Shown: positions 29,924 through 39,003 of the stretch, in pieces
Layout: the number at the start of each line of letters is the position of its first letter
Numbering within the stretch: the first letter of the stretch is position 1
Origin: Roseicyclus salinarum
GTDB taxonomy: Bacteria > Pseudomonadota > Alphaproteobacteria > Rhodobacterales > Rhodobacteraceae
Direction: 5' to 3'
Length of the DNA stretch: 64,000 bases
Assembly: GCF_029624655.1 (NCBI RefSeq)
Contig: NZ_JARRSA010000013.1
Location: forward strand, 47,308-111,307
Translations under genes and position numbers: made by a program
Notes under the pieces: generated by a model
The model's input: the letters and a program-made list of their open reading frames with translations, nothing else
Databases searched by the model: none
Told to the model about the DNA's origin: nothing

Positions 29924-30691
29924 TCAGGCCGCGCGCGTTCCCAGCGACAGCGACAGCGCGGCGACATGAGCCGCCACGATGCCGTAGGCCAGCACGAGGT
30001 AGACCATCAGCATGTAGGACGTGCCGTCCACCACGCCCGCCAGCATGGCCAGAACGCTCGCGCCGAGAGCGAAGGCCGATCCCGACAGCACCGCGGAGAA
30101 CAGGCTCGCCATCCACTGGCGGAACGTCCCGCCGGTAAGGAACGCGAAGAAGAACTGGCTGGCCATCACGAGGAAGAAGGCGGTGTTCAGCACCCATGAC
30201 GTGACCGACGCGCGGTCAGGCACCGTCGCGCCAAAAACGAGGTCCACGATCAGGCACAGCGCCGCCAGCACCGCGTGGAACGCGAGGAACACAAAGGCCG
30301 CGCTGTTGCGGAGTGCCGCCGCAAGGCCCCCCGTCAGCGCGAGGCACAAGGCCGCGAAGACAGGCGGCAGGGACGGATCGTCGGGGATCGCGCCAGCCCA
30401 GACCGCGACGCCGCCGGGCGTGAAGGCCACCGGCACCGCGATCCCGGCCGCGGCGAAAAGCGGAACGAACGCCTCGCCCGCGACCACGGCGGACAGCGCG
30501 ACCACGGCCGGCAGAAGCGCGGCCAGGACCAGTGCGCGCGCAACCGCCCGCCCCGAGCACCGCACCGCCCGACGGTCCCGGCCCTCGATGTCGAGGACGC
30601 TCGACACCGACATGGCGTGCCTGCGCAGTAAGGCGAAGCAGGCCGACACGCCTGCGAAGAACGCGACGAAGACGAGATGCTCAGCCGTCAT
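29924..30691 (-). CDS. Polytopic membrane protein of unknown function
   Basis: A 255-residue protein with about seven hydrophobic helices (for example residues 4-20, 50-70, 75-92, 108-126, 133-155, 168-188, 195-215). No known domain was recognised. The start at 30691 overlaps the end of the glycosyltransferase gene by 11 bases, so it belongs to the same transcript. Its place at the end of a wecB-barrel-glycosyltransferase set suggests a part in polymer synthesis or export, but this is inference. Confidence 0.75.
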   Translation of the reverse strand: MTAEHLVFVAFFAGVSACFALLRRHAMSVSSVLDIEGRDRRAVRCSGRAVARALVLAALLPAVVALSAVVAGEAFVPLFAAAGIAVPVAFTPGGVAVWAGAIPDDPSLPPVFAALCLALTGGLAAALRNSAAFVFLAFHAVLAALCLIVDLVFGATVPDRASVTSWVLNTAFFLVMASQFFFAFLTGGTFRQWMASLFSAVLSGSAFALGASVLAMLAGVVDGTSYMLMVYLVLAYGIVAAHVAALSLSLGTRAA

Positions 30692-31958
30692 CGCTGCCGA
30701 TCGGAAGCGAGCCACCCTTGCGGAACCTCGACGTCTTGTCCCAGTGCGGCGCGAGCCCCGAGACCCGGTCGCGAAGAAGGTTCATCACGCCCGAGCACGA
30801 CGCGAACATGCTGATGAAGGATGACAGGAAAATCAGCGGCATGGAGCGGATGGCAACGGTCTGGCGGTCATGCACGCAGCCGCCCGCGATCTGGAAATAG
30901 GGGGCGAAGTTGCCGATGGCGGAATAGCCGAAGAAGGACACGACCGCCACGAGCGGTGCGGCGCTGATCACGCCAAGGGCGGGCGACAGGATGAGGATCA
31001 CGAGCGACACCAGCGAAAGCACCGGCACGATGTAGAAAAGAAGGACCACCGCCGCATCGAGGCGCGCCCAGATCGAATGATGCGAGGCGCGCAACACCGG
31101 CAGGAAGTAGCGGAACAGGCAGTCGTTGTGCCCGTAGGCCCAGCGTCGGACCTGCCGGAAGCGGACGCGCCAGTCCTCGGGGCTTTCCTCGTAGCAGGCG
31201 GCCCCGAGCAGGTATTCCACCCGGTACCCCGCGATGAACAGCCGGTAGGTCAGATCGGTGTCCTCGGCCAGAACGGTGGTGTTCCATCCCCCCACGGCCG
31301 CCAGGGACGAGGCGCGAACGGCCCCGCAGGTGCCGCCGAACTGCGGCAAGAAGCCGAGCCTGTGCCGCATCTCCTGGTCGATGACATAGCCCCCGCGCCG
31401 CTCGAGGTCGATGAGCTTGGTCAGCAGGTTGGCGTCGGTGTTGTAGGGCACGACACGTCCCATCGTCGCCCCGACGGCGGGATCGCGGAACGGCGCGACG
31501 AGGTGCCGGACGAGGCGTGGGGACGGGACGTAGTCGGCGTCGAAGAAGATGAAGGCGTCGCAGGTGTCGGACAGTGCCGCGATCGTTCCTGCAAGCGCGG
31601 CCGGCTTGCCGGGCTGCATGTCGTCGGTGCGGTGGATCACCTCGATCCGGGCGTCCTCTGCGGCGTGGCGCTCGGCGATCGCGCCGGTGGCGTCGCGCGA
31701 GCGGTCGTTGATCACGACGATCCGCGTCCGGTCGGCGGGGTAGTCGATCCGGCGCATCGCCTCGAGACAGCCGTCGATCACGCGTTCCTCGTTGTGCGCC
31801 GGGATCAGGATCGCGACCCTCGGCGCGTCCTCCTCGACCCAGTCCACGGGCGGCCGCGGCGTGGTGAACCAGAACGCAATGGTCAGCACGAGTTGCCGCA
31901 CCATGACCAGCGCGACCAGCAGGAACGTCGCGACGAGGACCAGTTCGACGACGATCAC
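30681..31958 (-). CDS. Membrane-bound family 2 glycosyltransferase
   Basis: A 425-residue processive-type GT2 enzyme. One N-terminal helix (residues 4-30) precedes the catalytic domain with VAILIPAHNEE, the FFDADY metal site, the ED of VLAEDTDLTYRL and the RQVRRW motif that marks polymerising synthases. Three to four C-terminal helices follow from about residue 295. The layout resembles PgaC and cellulose-synthase-like enzymes. It is flanked by genes for a beta-barrel and wecB, suggesting it polymerises a UDP-sugar such as UDP-ManNAc; the sugar itself is inferred. Confidence 0.9.
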   Translation of the reverse strand: MIVVELVLVATFLLVALVMVRQLVLTIAFWFTTPRPPVDWVEEDAPRVAILIPAHNEERVIDGCLEAMRRIDYPADRTRIVVINDRSRDATGAIAERHAAEDARIEVIHRTDDMQPGKPAALAGTIAALSDTCDAFIFFDADYVPSPRLVRHLVAPFRDPAVGATMGRVVPYNTDANLLTKLIDLERRGGYVIDQEMRHRLGFLPQFGGTCGAVRASSLAAVGGWNTTVLAEDTDLTYRLFIAGYRVEYLLGAACYEESPEDWRVRFRQVRRWAYGHNDCLFRYFLPVLRASHHSIWARLDAAVVLLFYIVPVLSLVSLVILILSPALGVISAAPLVAVVSFFGYSAIGNFAPYFQIAGGCVHDRQTVAIRSMPLIFLSSFISMFASCSGVMNLLRDRVSGLAPHWDKTSRFRKGGSLPIGSDDG

Positions 31959-31973
31959 GGCATCGTCATGTCG

Positions 31974-32810
31974 TCAGAAGTCGAGCTTGAGGCCAAGCGC
32001 CACACCCGAGATGTCGAAGGTTTCGGTGTCGACATATTCGGCGCTCACGATGATCTCGGTGGCCTCGGAGGCGTTGAAGCTCACGAAAGGGCGCAGGGCG
32101 ACGAAATCGTTCTCCACCGGCGACGCGTTGAAGGGCTCGTAGCCGATCGTGCCGGTGCTGGCGGACAGGCCCACGGACCAGCTGCCGGGCTGAACGTAGG
32201 TCACGGCGGCGGTCGCGGACCACCCCGTCTCGGAGCCGGGCTCGGAGGAGACGAGGCTTCCGCCCACCTGCCCCACGAGGAAACTGCCGTCGGCGAAGGC
32301 CGGGAAGAACTTCACCGCCTCGCCGCTCAGCGTCGTGGACTCCGTGCCGTTTGCGTAATCCGCATAGGAAAGGCCCGCCCGGTAGACCAGACCCGTGGCG
32401 GGCGGCGTGACGAATTCGTAGCCGAGCGCCACCGTCCATTCGGGATAGATCCCGAGGTCGGAGTCCGATCCGCCCAGCGACACGCTTACCGAGGACCCGC
32501 CGCCGATATCGACCGCGGCGCCGAAGGACAGGAACGAAGCGTCCTCCTCGCGGGACTGCGTCGCGACCTCGAACAGAAGCTCCGTGCCGGAGCTCACGCC
32601 GTGGCGCAGGAAGGCGCTGGCGTAGTCACGATCCGAAAGCCCGCTGTCCACGTCGAGATGGCCGAAGGTCAGTTGAAGGCTGCTGTCCTGCGCGGCTGCC
32701 GCGCCGGCGCAAACGCCGAGGAACAGGGCTGCTGCCGGAACGTGTCTGATGCTCATGACGACTGCTACTCCGATCATGTCATTGTAACGCCGGCGAAAAG
32801 CCTTGCGCAT
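31974..32810 (-). CDS. Outer-membrane beta-barrel protein
   Basis: A 278-residue secreted protein. After a signal region ending AGAAAAQ the mature part is a chain of amphipathic strands rich in Gly, Ser, Thr and aromatics, ending in Phe (LGLKLDF), the C-terminal signature of barrels inserted in the outer membrane. YaiO-like proteins are similar in length. The ATG at 32810 lies one base after the wecB stop and has AAGGA upstream; an alternative start at 32756 gives a more ordinary signal peptide (MSIRHVPAAALFLG). It may be the export pore of the adjacent glycosyltransferase. Confidence 0.75.
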   Translation of the reverse strand: MRKAFRRRYNDMIGVAVVMSIRHVPAAALFLGVCAGAAAAQDSSLQLTFGHLDVDSGLSDRDYASAFLRHGVSSGTELLFEVATQSREEDASFLSFGAAVDIGGGSSVSVSLGGSDSDLGIYPEWTVALGYEFVTPPATGLVYRAGLSYADYANGTESTTLSGEAVKFFPAFADGSFLVGQVGGSLVSSEPGSETGWSATAAVTYVQPGSWSVGLSASTGTIGYEPFNASPVENDFVALRPFVSFNASEATEIIVSAEYVDTETFDISGVALGLKLDF

Positions 32811-32811
32811 T

Positions 32812-34038
32812 TTATCCTTTCAATTGACCGCGCCTCCCCTCCAGGTCAAGCGCGACGGCGGGCGCCCGGCGGCCAAACGGGACCACTGGTGCAGATTTGC
32901 CCACAGGCCGGCCGTGACCGGCCAGTCGCGCGAAATGGTCGGCGATCCGGCGCGCCGCGTTGCCGTCGCCAAAGGGATTGCCGCCCCGCGCCGCGCCGGT
33001 CCCGTCCCGGCCCCGCGCGAGCGCGTGCGTCGCGCGCGCCACGATCAGGCCGCGGTCGGTGCCGACGAGTTCGGCCATCCCTGCCTCAACCGCCTCGGGC
33101 CGCTCGGAGGTGTTGCGCAGCACCAGAAGGGGCACGCCGAAGGTCGCGGCCTCTTCCTGGACGCCGCCCGAGTCGCTCAGGACGAGATCGGCGTTCATCA
33201 TCGCGTAGAGGAACTCGCGGTAGCCGAGCGGGCCCGTAAGCTCGACGTTTGGCAGGCCCGAAAGGGCCGCCCGCATCGCCTTGCGCACCTCGGGATGCGG
33301 ATGGACGGGCACGACGAACGTCCGTGACGGGAACCGCCCCGCAAGATCGGCGACCGCCGCCGTGATCCTGCGCATCGGCGCGCCGTGGTTCTCGCGCCGG
33401 TGGGCGGTGACGAGCACATGCGGCCGCCCTCCCGTGAGCGCGAGAAGCCATGTCGCGAGGTCGGCCCGCACCTCCGCGTCGTCGAGCATCCGGTCCCTCA
33501 TGCGCACCAGCGCATCCACCACGGTGTTGCCCGTGATCTCGATCCTGTCGGCGGGAACGCCCTCGGCCAGGAGATTGTCGGCCGCGCGCCGGGTCGGCGC
33601 GAAATGCGCGCGCGTCACAACGGCGGTCATCTGGCGGTAACCCTCCTCGGGCCAGGGCTGCGCGAGGTCGCCGGTGCGAAGACCGGCCTCAACGTGGGCG
33701 ACGGACACGCGTGCGTGGAACGCCGCGAGCGCGCCCGCGAGGGTCGAGGCCGTATCGCCGTGCACGACGATCCAGTCGTGCGGCTCGCTCGCCAGGAGCG
33801 ATGCGAGCGCGCTCTGGAAATGCGCGAACCGGTCGGCGAGCGTGCCCTGCCCGCCCGCCACCGGTAGCGTCCGGTCCTCGGCGATGCCGAAGTCCCGCAG
33901 CGCCGAACGCGCGAGGTCTGGGTGCTGCCCGGTCAGGCAGACGGTCGTGGCCACGCCCGGCAGCGGCTTCATCGCGGCGATCACCGGGGCAAGCTTGATC
34001 GCCTCCGGACGGGTGCCGATGGAAATGAGTATCTTCAT
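32812..34038 (-). CDS. wecB: UDP-N-acetylglucosamine 2-epimerase
   Basis: Interconverts UDP-GlcNAc and UDP-ManNAc; 408 residues, slightly longer than typical (about 375) because of a C-terminal tail. Motifs: GTRPEAIKLAPV at the N-terminus, HVEAGLRTGD, VTAHRRENHG and SDSGGVQEEA. The PEExNR motif appears as PEEGYRQ. The start at 34038 gives MKILISIGTRPEAIK; the 15-codon upstream extension lacks homology. First gene of the polysaccharide-like set. No wecC (UDP-ManNAc dehydrogenase) is present nearby, so UDP-ManNAc itself may be the substrate used. Confidence 0.93.
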   Translation of the reverse strand: MKILISIGTRPEAIKLAPVIAAMKPLPGVATTVCLTGQHPDLARSALRDFGIAEDRTLPVAGGQGTLADRFAHFQSALASLLASEPHDWIVVHGDTASTLAGALAAFHARVSVAHVEAGLRTGDLAQPWPEEGYRQMTAVVTRAHFAPTRRAADNLLAEGVPADRIEITGNTVVDALVRMRDRMLDDAEVRADLATWLLALTGGRPHVLVTAHRRENHGAPMRRITAAVADLAGRFPSRTFVVPVHPHPEVRKAMRAALSGLPNVELTGPLGYREFLYAMMNADLVLSDSGGVQEEAATFGVPLLVLRNTSERPEAVEAGMAELVGTDRGLIVARATHALARGRDGTGAARGGNPFGDGNAARRIADHFARLAGHGRPVGKSAPVVPFGRRAPAVALDLEGRRGQLKG

Positions 34039-34301
34039 GAAGGTATCGCCCCGATGCCCCTGCGTCGCCGGCTCATGCCCCAAGCGCCGCGTTCCGGGAG
34101 AAAGCCTTCGCCGATAGTGCTTAAGGTGCGATTAATCGGGATGCGGAACGGTGCCGGTTCCGGCGGCAACTGCGCGAGGCGTGCGCGCCGCGACGGCGCT
34201 GACATGCCGCGGATCGAAGACGCTCTTCCGTCTTGTTCCAACTCAGGAGGCCCAGGCAGGTCCCGCGCAGCCATCCGGTTCCAGTCGCGAACGACGGACG
34301 G

Positions 34302-35192
34302 CTACTCAGCAGCGTGGGCGGCGCGCTCCTGTCTGGGCGGAAAGCCGAACTTGCGGGCGTATTCCCGCGAGAACTGGGCCGAGCTTTCGTATCCGACCCC
34401 GAACGCGATCCTCGAGACCTTTTGCCCTGTGCTGCGCAACGCATCGCGGGCGCGCAGAAGCCGCAGGTCCTTCTGGTACTGCAGGGGCGAGGTGCCCGTG
34501 ACGGCCTTGAAGTGCTCGAAGAAGGCGGAACTGCTCATGCCCGCCCGCTCCGCGAGTTCGGCGACCACGAGCGGACGGGCGAGGTCCGACTGGATCTCTC
34601 TCGTGACCTGAAAGATGCGGCTGGCCGTCGTCTCGTGCCAGAGCAGCTTGCGCAACGGCTCGGCATGGGGACCGAGCAGGAGCCGCGCATGGATTTCACG
34701 CGCCGTGATCGGAGCGAGCAGGCGGCGCGGTTCGTCGTGATCGCAGTGCCGGAGGTACCGCAGAAGCGCGCCCTCCATCTCCAGGTCGGTCTGGCAGAGC
34801 GAGATCGAGAACGGGTCTTGCCGGCTGGCGGCTCGGGCGGGCGTCACGTCCGCGGCCACCGCCCGCAGGAGATCCAGATCGACCGGAAAGACCAGCGCGA
34901 CGTATGGACGGTCCGGCGTGGCCTCGGTGACGCGCGAAACGACAGGCAGGGCGTGGCTGACGACGAGCGATTGCCCGTCGGCGACGCGCAGGGTCTTCGT
35001 GCTCGTGCCGACCTCCTTGGCGCCTTGCAGCACGAGGCACAGAAGCGGGCGGTAGACGGTCGCGTCCTTCGAGGTCGGGGCCGGGAACCGCAGGAAATGC
35101 AGGCCGCTTGGGGCGTGCGCAAGCGCGCCCTGCGTCGGTCCCTCTCGTTCGAGCAACGCCGTTACGTGATCCAGAAGGGCTGAGCGGGTCAT
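34302..35192 (-). CDS. AraC-family transcriptional regulator
   Basis: A 296-residue regulator. The N-terminal half is the AraC_N type sensing domain (about residues 20-175). The C-terminal pair of helix-turn-helix motifs includes LAERAGMSSSAFFEHFKAVTG and IAFGVGYESSAQFSREYARKFG. AAGGAG precedes the ATG at 35192. It is divergent from two SDR genes and is their likely regulator. YqhC, of similar build, controls an aldehyde reductase. Confidence 0.92.
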   Translation of the reverse strand: MTRSALLDHVTALLEREGPTQGALAHAPSGLHFLRFPAPTSKDATVYRPLLCLVLQGAKEVGTSTKTLRVADGQSLVVSHALPVVSRVTEATPDRPYVALVFPVDLDLLRAVAADVTPARAASRQDPFSISLCQTDLEMEGALLRYLRHCDHDEPRRLLAPITAREIHARLLLGPHAEPLRKLLWHETTASRIFQVTREIQSDLARPLVVAELAERAGMSSSAFFEHFKAVTGTSPLQYQKDLRLLRARDALRSTGQKVSRIAFGVGYESSAQFSREYARKFGFPPRQERAAHAAE

Positions 35193-35347
35193 GCTTTCTC
35201 CTTGCGCCCGGTCTAGCACGAGGACTCCTCGCCCTTGCACGAAATTTTCAAGCCTTGGAGGATCAGGCAAGAATTCCGGCCAAATGAGAAAGAATGAACG
35301 CCGTCGCCGCTCTAGGGTCGAATGACGTTTGCACGAGGAGAACGACC
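35193..35347. promoter_or_regulatory. Divergent promoter region, AraC regulator and SDR pair
   Basis: This 155-base intergenic region separates the two divergent start codons. It is AT-richer than its surroundings between 35240 and 35310. No operator could be assigned by eye. Confidence 0.4.
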
Positions 35348-36217
35348 ATGGCGAAGGTCCTGATCACGGGTATTGCCGGTGGCTTTGGCAAGCCTACGGC
35401 GCTGGCGCTGCTGGAGCGCGGGCATGAAGTCGCCGGCAGCGTGCGCCGCCGCGACGGGCGTGGCGCCGGCGCGGTGGCGGAGCTGGAGGCCGCGGGCGCG
35501 CGGATCGTCGAGATGGACGTGACGGACACCGACGGCACAAAGGCAACCGTGTCCGAAGCCATCGCCGCGCTGGGCGGTCTGGACGTGGTGATCAACAATG
35601 CCGGGATCGGATCCTACGGCATCCAGGAACTGAGGTCGCCCGAGGACATGGGCCGCGTCTTCGACGTGAACGTGACCGGCGTTCAGCGTGTGATGCGCGC
35701 GGCCCTGCCCCACCTGCGGGCGCAGGGACGCGGCACGGTCCTGTACACGTCGAGCCTGATCGGCCGGATCGCCACGCCTTTCTACGGCACCTATTCGGCG
35801 TCCAAATGGGCGCTGGAAGCCATCGTGGAATGCTACCGCACCGAGTTGTCCGGCTTCGGCATCGAGTCCTGCATCATCGAGCCCGGCGCGATGCTGACGG
35901 CCTTCTTCGAGGGCATGGTCACGCCGGAGGACCCGGACCGCGAAGCCGGCTACGGAGATTTCGCGCGCGTGCCCGCGATTTCGGCGGAGGGCCTTGCCCG
36001 GATGCTCGACGCCAATCCCGACCAGCGCCCCGAGCGGATCGCAGAGGCGGTGGCCGCCCTGCTGGAGATGCCGTTCGGGCGGAAACCCTTCCGGACGGTC
36101 GTCGATCACACCGGCGTCGGCCCCCAGATCGAGCACTACAACGACGTGCTCCACGACGTGACGCGCAATGTCCTGTCCAATTTCGGGATCGAGCGGATGC
36201 TCGACCTGAACGCCTGA
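35348..36217 (+). CDS. SDR-family oxidoreductase
   Basis: A 289-residue short-chain dehydrogenase. Cofactor motif ITGIAGGFGKPTA, structural NNAGIGSYG, serine in YTSSLIGR and the catalytic YSASK. The start at 35348 (MAKVLITG) is preferred over an upstream in-frame ATG because GAGGAG lies seven bases before it. Followed after 11 bases by a second SDR gene. The substrate is unknown. Confidence 0.9.
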   Translation: MAKVLITGIAGGFGKPTALALLERGHEVAGSVRRRDGRGAGAVAELEAAGARIVEMDVTDTDGTKATVSEAIAALGGLDVVINNAGIGSYGIQELRSPEDMGRVFDVNVTGVQRVMRAALPHLRAQGRGTVLYTSSLIGRIATPFYGTYSASKWALEAIVECYRTELSGFGIESCIIEPGAMLTAFFEGMVTPEDPDREAGYGDFARVPAISAEGLARMLDANPDQRPERIAEAVAALLEMPFGRKPFRTVVDHTGVGPQIEHYNDVLHDVTRNVLSNFGIERMLDLNA

Positions 36218-36228
36218 GGAACTGCCCC

Positions 36229-37041
36229 ATGAAGACCATCCTGATCACCGGCGCCTCATCGGGCATCGGAAAGGCAACGGCGCTGCGGTTCCAGTCCGAG
36301 GGCTGGAACGTCATCGCCACGATGCGCGATCCCTCCGCCGCGGGCGAACTCGCGGCGCTCGACAACGTCCATGTCAACCGGCTCGACGTGACCGATGCGG
36401 GCTCCATCGCCGCCGCGGTGGCCGACGGCCTGTCGCGGTTCGGCCGGATCGACGTGCTGCTGAACAACGCCGGCTACGGCGCCTACGGCCCGCTCGAGGC
36501 CTTCTCGACCGAACGCATCCGCCGCCAGTTCGACACCAATGTGATCGGGCTGCTGGACGTGACGAAGGCGGTGCTGCCGCACATGCGGGCGACCCGCGCG
36601 GGCACCATCGTGAACATCTCGTCCATCGGCGGGCAGATCACGTTTCCGCTCGGGACGCTCTACCACGGCACCAAGTTCGCCGTCGAAGGCCTGTCCGAGG
36701 CGCTGCACTACGAACTCGAGCCGCTCGGCATCCGGGTGCGGATCGTCGAGCCCGGCATGATCAGGACGGATTTCGGAGGCCGTTCCTTCGACTTTGCGAT
36801 GGACGAGACACTTTCGGACTATGCCCCGACCGCCGAGGGCATGGGGCGCTTGTTCGGCAAGCTGGCCGCCAACCCCTCACCCCCCGAGGTCGTCGCCGAG
36901 GTGATCTGGCAGGCCGCCATCGAAACCGGAAACCGCCTCCGCTTTCGTGCGGGAAAGGATGCCGATGACTTGCTCGACGAGCGAAAGGTCAAGGACGACG
37001 CAGCGTTCATAGGCGCCATCAAGGACATGATGGGCAGCTGA
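36229..37041 (+). CDS. SDR-family oxidoreductase
   Basis: A 270-residue short-chain dehydrogenase. Motifs ITGASSGIGKATA, NNAGYGAYG, NISSIGGQ and YHGTKFAVEG. GAGGA precedes the ATG. It forms a two-gene unit with the preceding SDR and is probably under the divergent AraC regulator. Confidence 0.92.
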   Translation: MKTILITGASSGIGKATALRFQSEGWNVIATMRDPSAAGELAALDNVHVNRLDVTDAGSIAAAVADGLSRFGRIDVLLNNAGYGAYGPLEAFSTERIRRQFDTNVIGLLDVTKAVLPHMRATRAGTIVNISSIGGQITFPLGTLYHGTKFAVEGLSEALHYELEPLGIRVRIVEPGMIRTDFGGRSFDFAMDETLSDYAPTAEGMGRLFGKLAANPSPPEVVAEVIWQAAIETGNRLRFRAGKDADDLLDERKVKDDAAFIGAIKDMMGS

Positions 37042-37269
37042 CGTCGGCCTGTCGGACAATCACCGTCAGGGGGACACGAGAGGTTTGGAGACCGCGCCCC
37101 AGGACGCGCCCCATCCACCTGGGGCGGGTCATGGCCGCGTTCCGCGACGGGCGCGAACGCTGCAGGAAGGGACGCGCCAACGACCGGACGTCATTCGCCT
37201 TCCCGGTCGGCGCTGTCCTTTTCCGGCACGATGGTTCGCATGGCCATTCTGGTCATCCGCGACCGCCGG
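37042..37269. other. Spacer downstream of SDR pair
   Basis: No gene recognised. The sequence leads into the SDR remnant and may contain further unrecognisable debris of the same event. Confidence 0.4.
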
Positions 37270-37500
37270 CTAGCCCGGCGGAGAAGCCCGCTCGCGCGGG
37301 TGTGCTGTCGTCCCATGAGGAACCGGGCGGCGTGCCCGCCAAAATGATCGACGGCTTTTCCCAGATGCTCGCGAGCGACGGTGCCTGTCTGGCGCTCGCC
37401 GATGTCGCGCCCGGCGTGCGCCTCACGCGCACCGTCGACGACATCACCTGGGGCGTGGACAAGGTGAATGCCGTCACCATGGTCTCACTGGAAGCCCGCA
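37270..37500 (+). pseudogene. Remnant of an SDR gene (C-terminal part)
   Basis: Read rightward in the frame of position 37341, the sequence AGVLSSHEEPGGVPAKMIDG... and RTVDDITWGVDKVNA matches the C-terminal part of the SDR encoded at 40444-41322 (ADVLSSYGDLGDVPATMIAG and RTVVGITWGVDEMNA). About nine residues are missing between the two blocks. There is no start codon context and no Rossmann domain, so this is a fragment, not a functional gene. Confidence 0.8.
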
Positions 37501-37640
37501 GCGGCGTTCACCGCCCGTCAGGCCCCACCCTGGCCGGCGCCCGCGACCAGACGATCGCGGGCTGGCCATTTTCTTGGAGGCAACCGTCAGACAGCGGATC
37601 CTTGCCGCCGCTTCAGCAGCGCGTCTCCTGTCTTCAGAGA

Positions 37641-37964
37641 TCAGCGGCGCCAAACCATTCGGAACAGTGCTGCCGTCAGCCACACCAAGGCGATCCAGCA
37701 CAGCCAGAGGAACGTCATGAGCCCGATGGTCAGAGGCCAGAGGTTCGCGGCCCCGCGTTCGGCCAAAATCTCCGCGATCAAGTAGACAGAGAAGCCTGCC
37801 CAGATCGCTGAAGGCAGGGCAACGGGCAGGAGCGGAAGGAGCGAACGTCTTTGGTCACCCCGTGGACGAACCGCGGAGGCGTTCAAGAAGGCAAGCCCCC
37901 CGCCAAGAGTGGCCAGGACCACGGCGATGACAGTGACACCGAGTAGTTGGCCCAAGACCTCCAT
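37641..37964 (-). CDS. Small membrane protein, hypothetical
   Basis: A 107-residue protein with about three hydrophobic segments (residues 5-28, 40-62 and 76-100) and positive charge between the first two, a plausible membrane topology. No ribosome site is strong. I do not recognise a family. It lies in a poorly filled region, so its reality is less certain than its neighbours. Confidence 0.5.
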   Translation of the reverse strand: MEVLGQLLGVTVIAVVLATLGGGLAFLNASAVRPRGDQRRSLLPLLPVALPSAIWAGFSVYLIAEILAERGAANLWPLTIGLMTFLWLCWIALVWLTAALFRMVWRR

Positions 37965-38358
37965 TTCGGCGTGCTACCACCGAAATGCGTCTGGCATGTG
38001 ACGAGGGATGGCGCGCCTGTGACGGTTTCACGCCAGCCCTGGCCCAGTTGCACAATTGCCTTGTGCGAAAGATACGCCGAGCGCTGTCGAGGCGGCGGCA
38101 ACGCCAGTCCAACGGCCCCGAACGCATTGCGATCGGTGCTCCGCGCGGGCCGATCCTAGCAGACGTCCTGATGTCCTTGAACGGGATCGTTTGGTCACAT
38201 GCGGACGCAAGTCGGCGCCCTGCCCCGCCTCAAGCCCAGTTCCTCCGACAATGCCCAATGCATGCCCTCCAAATTTTTTTGAACGAACCGGCGATGTCCT
38301 CCGACCCACGTTCACAACCGGCGCAATGGTGGCGCCCATCAAGGAAGGATGTAATTGA
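37965..38358. other. Intergenic stretch without recognised gene
   Basis: About 390 bases. The open frames on both strands are short and conflicting. The right end holds the ribosome site of the next gene (AAGGAAGG). Confidence 0.5.
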
Positions 38359-38748
38359 ATGCAAGCAATCAGGATGATGACGTGGGGACTGCTGGGACTG
38401 TCGATCGCAATGGCGCAGCCCGCCCTGGCGCAGGAGCGTGGCGCCGCCACGCATGAACAGAGCGGCGGCGACCGCGGTGGCGCCGAAGTGCGCGGCGGCG
38501 ATGACGAGGAAGGGCGCGCAGGGCGCGGCGACGACCGTGGAAGCAGCGCATCGCAAGCGACGCCCAGTGTGCCAATGGCAGACACCCGCCGCGTAGGAAC
38601 ACGGAACACGACCACGGCGGGCGGCCCGATCACGGACGAAGAGCTTGAACTCACCTGCGGTGACGGTGGCTGGATCGAAACCTGGCTGGAGGATGCCAAC
38701 GGCAACGTCATACCTGGCACCTACGAATACTATTGCATGGACGACTGA
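38359..38748 (+). CDS. Small secreted protein, hypothetical
   Basis: A 129-residue protein with a clear signal peptide (to about residue 25, ending PALAQ). The middle (residues 26-70) is a low-complexity Gly/Asp/Arg-rich linker. The C-terminus carries two cysteines (LTCGDGGW and YYCMDD) that could form a disulfide. AAGGAAGG lies upstream of the ATG. No known family recognised. Confidence 0.65.
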   Translation: MQAIRMMTWGLLGLSIAMAQPALAQERGAATHEQSGGDRGGAEVRGGDDEEGRAGRGDDRGSSASQATPSVPMADTRRVGTRNTTTAGGPITDEELELTCGDGGWIETWLEDANGNVIPGTYEYYCMDD

Positions 38749-39003
38749 CGCGCGGGACGTTTCTGCCCTGCTGCGGCAGGGACTGCCAGGCAGGTCGAGT
38801 GGACATTCAGGCGACGGGTCTGAATGTCCACTCCCAACGATTTACCTGCTGCGAACTGCTCCGGTAGATACCCGTTCTCAAAAGGGGGCGAACGCCATCT
38901 CCGATGATGCCGGGCGCTCTCTTGAGGATGCCCCTGCCGACCCATGCATGAGCCAGCGGCCCGTGCAGTGCAAATAGGGCCGGAGGCTTCTTGCCCCCGC
39001 TAG

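Noticed and set aside
37085..37273. 62-codon open frame downstream of the SDR pair
   Set aside because: No homology and no structure; probably debris next to the SDR remnant.
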